A DNA stretch of 7,474 bases from Chitinophagales bacterium (GTDB lineage: Bacteria > Bacteroidota > Bacteroidia > Chitinophagales > UBA8649). Each line of letters opens with the position of its first letter. Within the stretch, counting starts at the first letter, position 1. The stretch covers positions 1 through 7,474 of the forward strand of contig JADHRO010000101.1 in the NCBI GenBank assembly GCA_016777395.1, given 5' to 3'. Made by a program: the position numbers and the translations under genes. The notes below the pieces were generated by a model, which searched no databases, was not told the origin of the DNA, and saw only the letters and a list, made by a program, of their open reading frames with translations. Below are positions 6,626-7,474 of this stretch, piece by piece.

Positions 6626-7474
6626 TTACTCTTCTTTTTTAAGGGGATCATCACCATTTTTCTTACCACCAAACAGAACATCTTTATTTCCCAATTTGAT
6701 TTTTAAGCCATCTGTACTACTTGATGAACTAAAATTCTTTTGATTGAGTGTCTGATTGGTTTTTGGTGAATCAATGTTTATTTTTTTATCACCCATTAAT
6801 TTATCAGTAGGCGCAGATTTTTTTATATTGGAGTTGACATTAAAAAAGGAGAGTAGCTCTTCAGCTTTTTCCTGTTCTTCTGTATTTGCATGATTTTCAA
6901 CTACATATTCCAAGGAGGCAATAAAAGGATCGTATAACTTTTTACCACCAATGGCCATTGCTTTTAGTAAATCGAATTTTGCAACTAAAGGAACCTTTGG
7001 AAAAAGTTCGTTAGCTTGCTCACACTGCAGGATTACCTCGTCAAAATTCTCGACTTCATAAAGTGCATAAGACTGGGCATAAAAATCGGCAGCTTGGACG
7101 TCAATGTTTTTTTCTTGATCCGCATTAGGGTTTTTTAAATAAGCTGTAAATTTATCATCAGGATACTTACTTAACAATTCGCTTTTTGCTGCTTCTGCCA
7201 GTGAGGAACTTTCTAGTTCGCTGAACAGAACATAGAGCTGATACAAGGCTTCAGGCTCATATTTATTGTTAGGATATAGTTGATTTAGCTTCTCAAACAT
7301 TTCAATGCTTTTGGGCAGATTAGTAAGCCCTATTTTATAAATTACAGCTCCGTTGTAGTAGGCTTCAACAATATCTTTCTTGAGAGACTTCTTTTCTTTT
7401 TCTGAACTAGGAATAGCGCTCAACATCTCTTCATATTGCGCATCGATGCGCGCAAAGTATTCATCTTGCTCATC
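6626..7474 (-). CDS. porW: PorW/SprE-like TPR protein of type IX secretion, 5' end missing
   Basis: The reading frame stays open from the stop at 6626 to the window edge, so 282 C-terminal residues are visible and the N-terminus is outside; the Met at 7424-7426 is internal. The visible part is helical and TPR-like: AYYNGAVIYKIGLTNLPKSI followed by MFEKLNQLYPNNKYEPEALYQL (visible residues about 38-80), a second set starting AADFYAQSYALYEVENFDEV (about 128-210), then a polar tail of about 70 residues with a five-Ser run and many Lys, ending GDDPLKKEE. This resembles PorW/SprE, a large TPR outer-membrane lipoprotein that links the PorKN ring to the translocon. Lipobox and N-terminal repeats cannot be checked here. 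The call rests on the repeat pattern and the neighbouring gldMN, penicillin-binding protein and uvrC genes; a generic TPR protein remains possible. It ends 21 bases before the penicillin-binding protein gene and is probably in the same operon. Confidence 0.72.
   Translation of the reverse strand, partial: DEQDEYFARIDAQYEEMLSAIPSSEKEKKSLKKDIVEAYYNGAVIYKIGLTNLPKSIEMFEKLNQLYPNNKYEPEALYQLYVLFSELESSSLAEAAKSELLSKYPDDKFTAYLKNPNADQEKNIDVQAADFYAQSYALYEVENFDEVILQCEQANELFPKVPLVAKFDLLKAMAIGGKKLYDPFIASLEYVVENHANTEEQEKAEELLSFFNVNSNIKKSAPTDKLMGDKKINIDSPKTNQTLNQKNFSSSSSTDGLKIKLGNKDVLFGGKKNGDDPLKKEE

Noticed and set aside
1..7474. Mobile element, CRISPR array, defence system, tRNA or rRNA
   Set aside because: No transposase or integrase, no spaced direct repeats, no RNA gene signature, and almost every base is taken up by conserved genes.

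Overview
The window looks like chromosomal DNA from a low-GC, AT-rich member of the Bacteroidota. The evidence is two type IX secretion (T9SS) / gliding motility genes of the GldM and GldN families, a probable third T9SS component of the PorW/SprE family, ribosome-binding regions without a clear Shine-Dalgarno, and consistently AT-rich coding sequence. The sequence alone does not separate Flavobacteriales from Cytophagales or related orders.

Layout. On the + strand, gldM (2-1645) is followed after 60 bases by gldN (1706-2524). This is the distal end of the usual gldKLMN (porKLMN) cluster, and gldK and gldL should lie just left of the window. On the - strand, reading right to left, come the 3' part of a TPR-repeat gene of PorW/SprE type (6626 to the window edge at 7474), a class A penicillin-binding protein (4319-6604) and uvrC (2521-4314). 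The three - strand genes are packed with gaps of 21 and 4 bases and are probably one operon. The two units converge and touch: the TAA of gldN and the TAG of uvrC overlap in the four bases 2521-2524, so there is no intergenic space between them. Almost the whole window is coding.

How the genes fit together. GldL/GldM form the inner-membrane proton-driven motor of the T9SS. GldM reaches through the periplasm to the GldK/GldN ring under the outer membrane. PorW/SprE proteins are known as T9SS lipoproteins that contact this ring and the outer-membrane translocon. The penicillin-binding protein builds the peptidoglycan that this machine must cross. UvrC is a nucleotide excision repair nuclease and appears to be a passenger.

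The most notable non-coding signal is a perfect 12-bp inverted repeat followed by a T-run at 2569-2609. It lies inside the 3' end of uvrC and is oriented as an intrinsic terminator for gldN. A weaker reciprocal hairpin in the 3' end of gldN (2474-2496) is oriented to end uvrC transcription. I see no mobile element, CRISPR array, RNA gene or clearly new system; this is a conserved housekeeping and secretion locus with a compact convergent junction.
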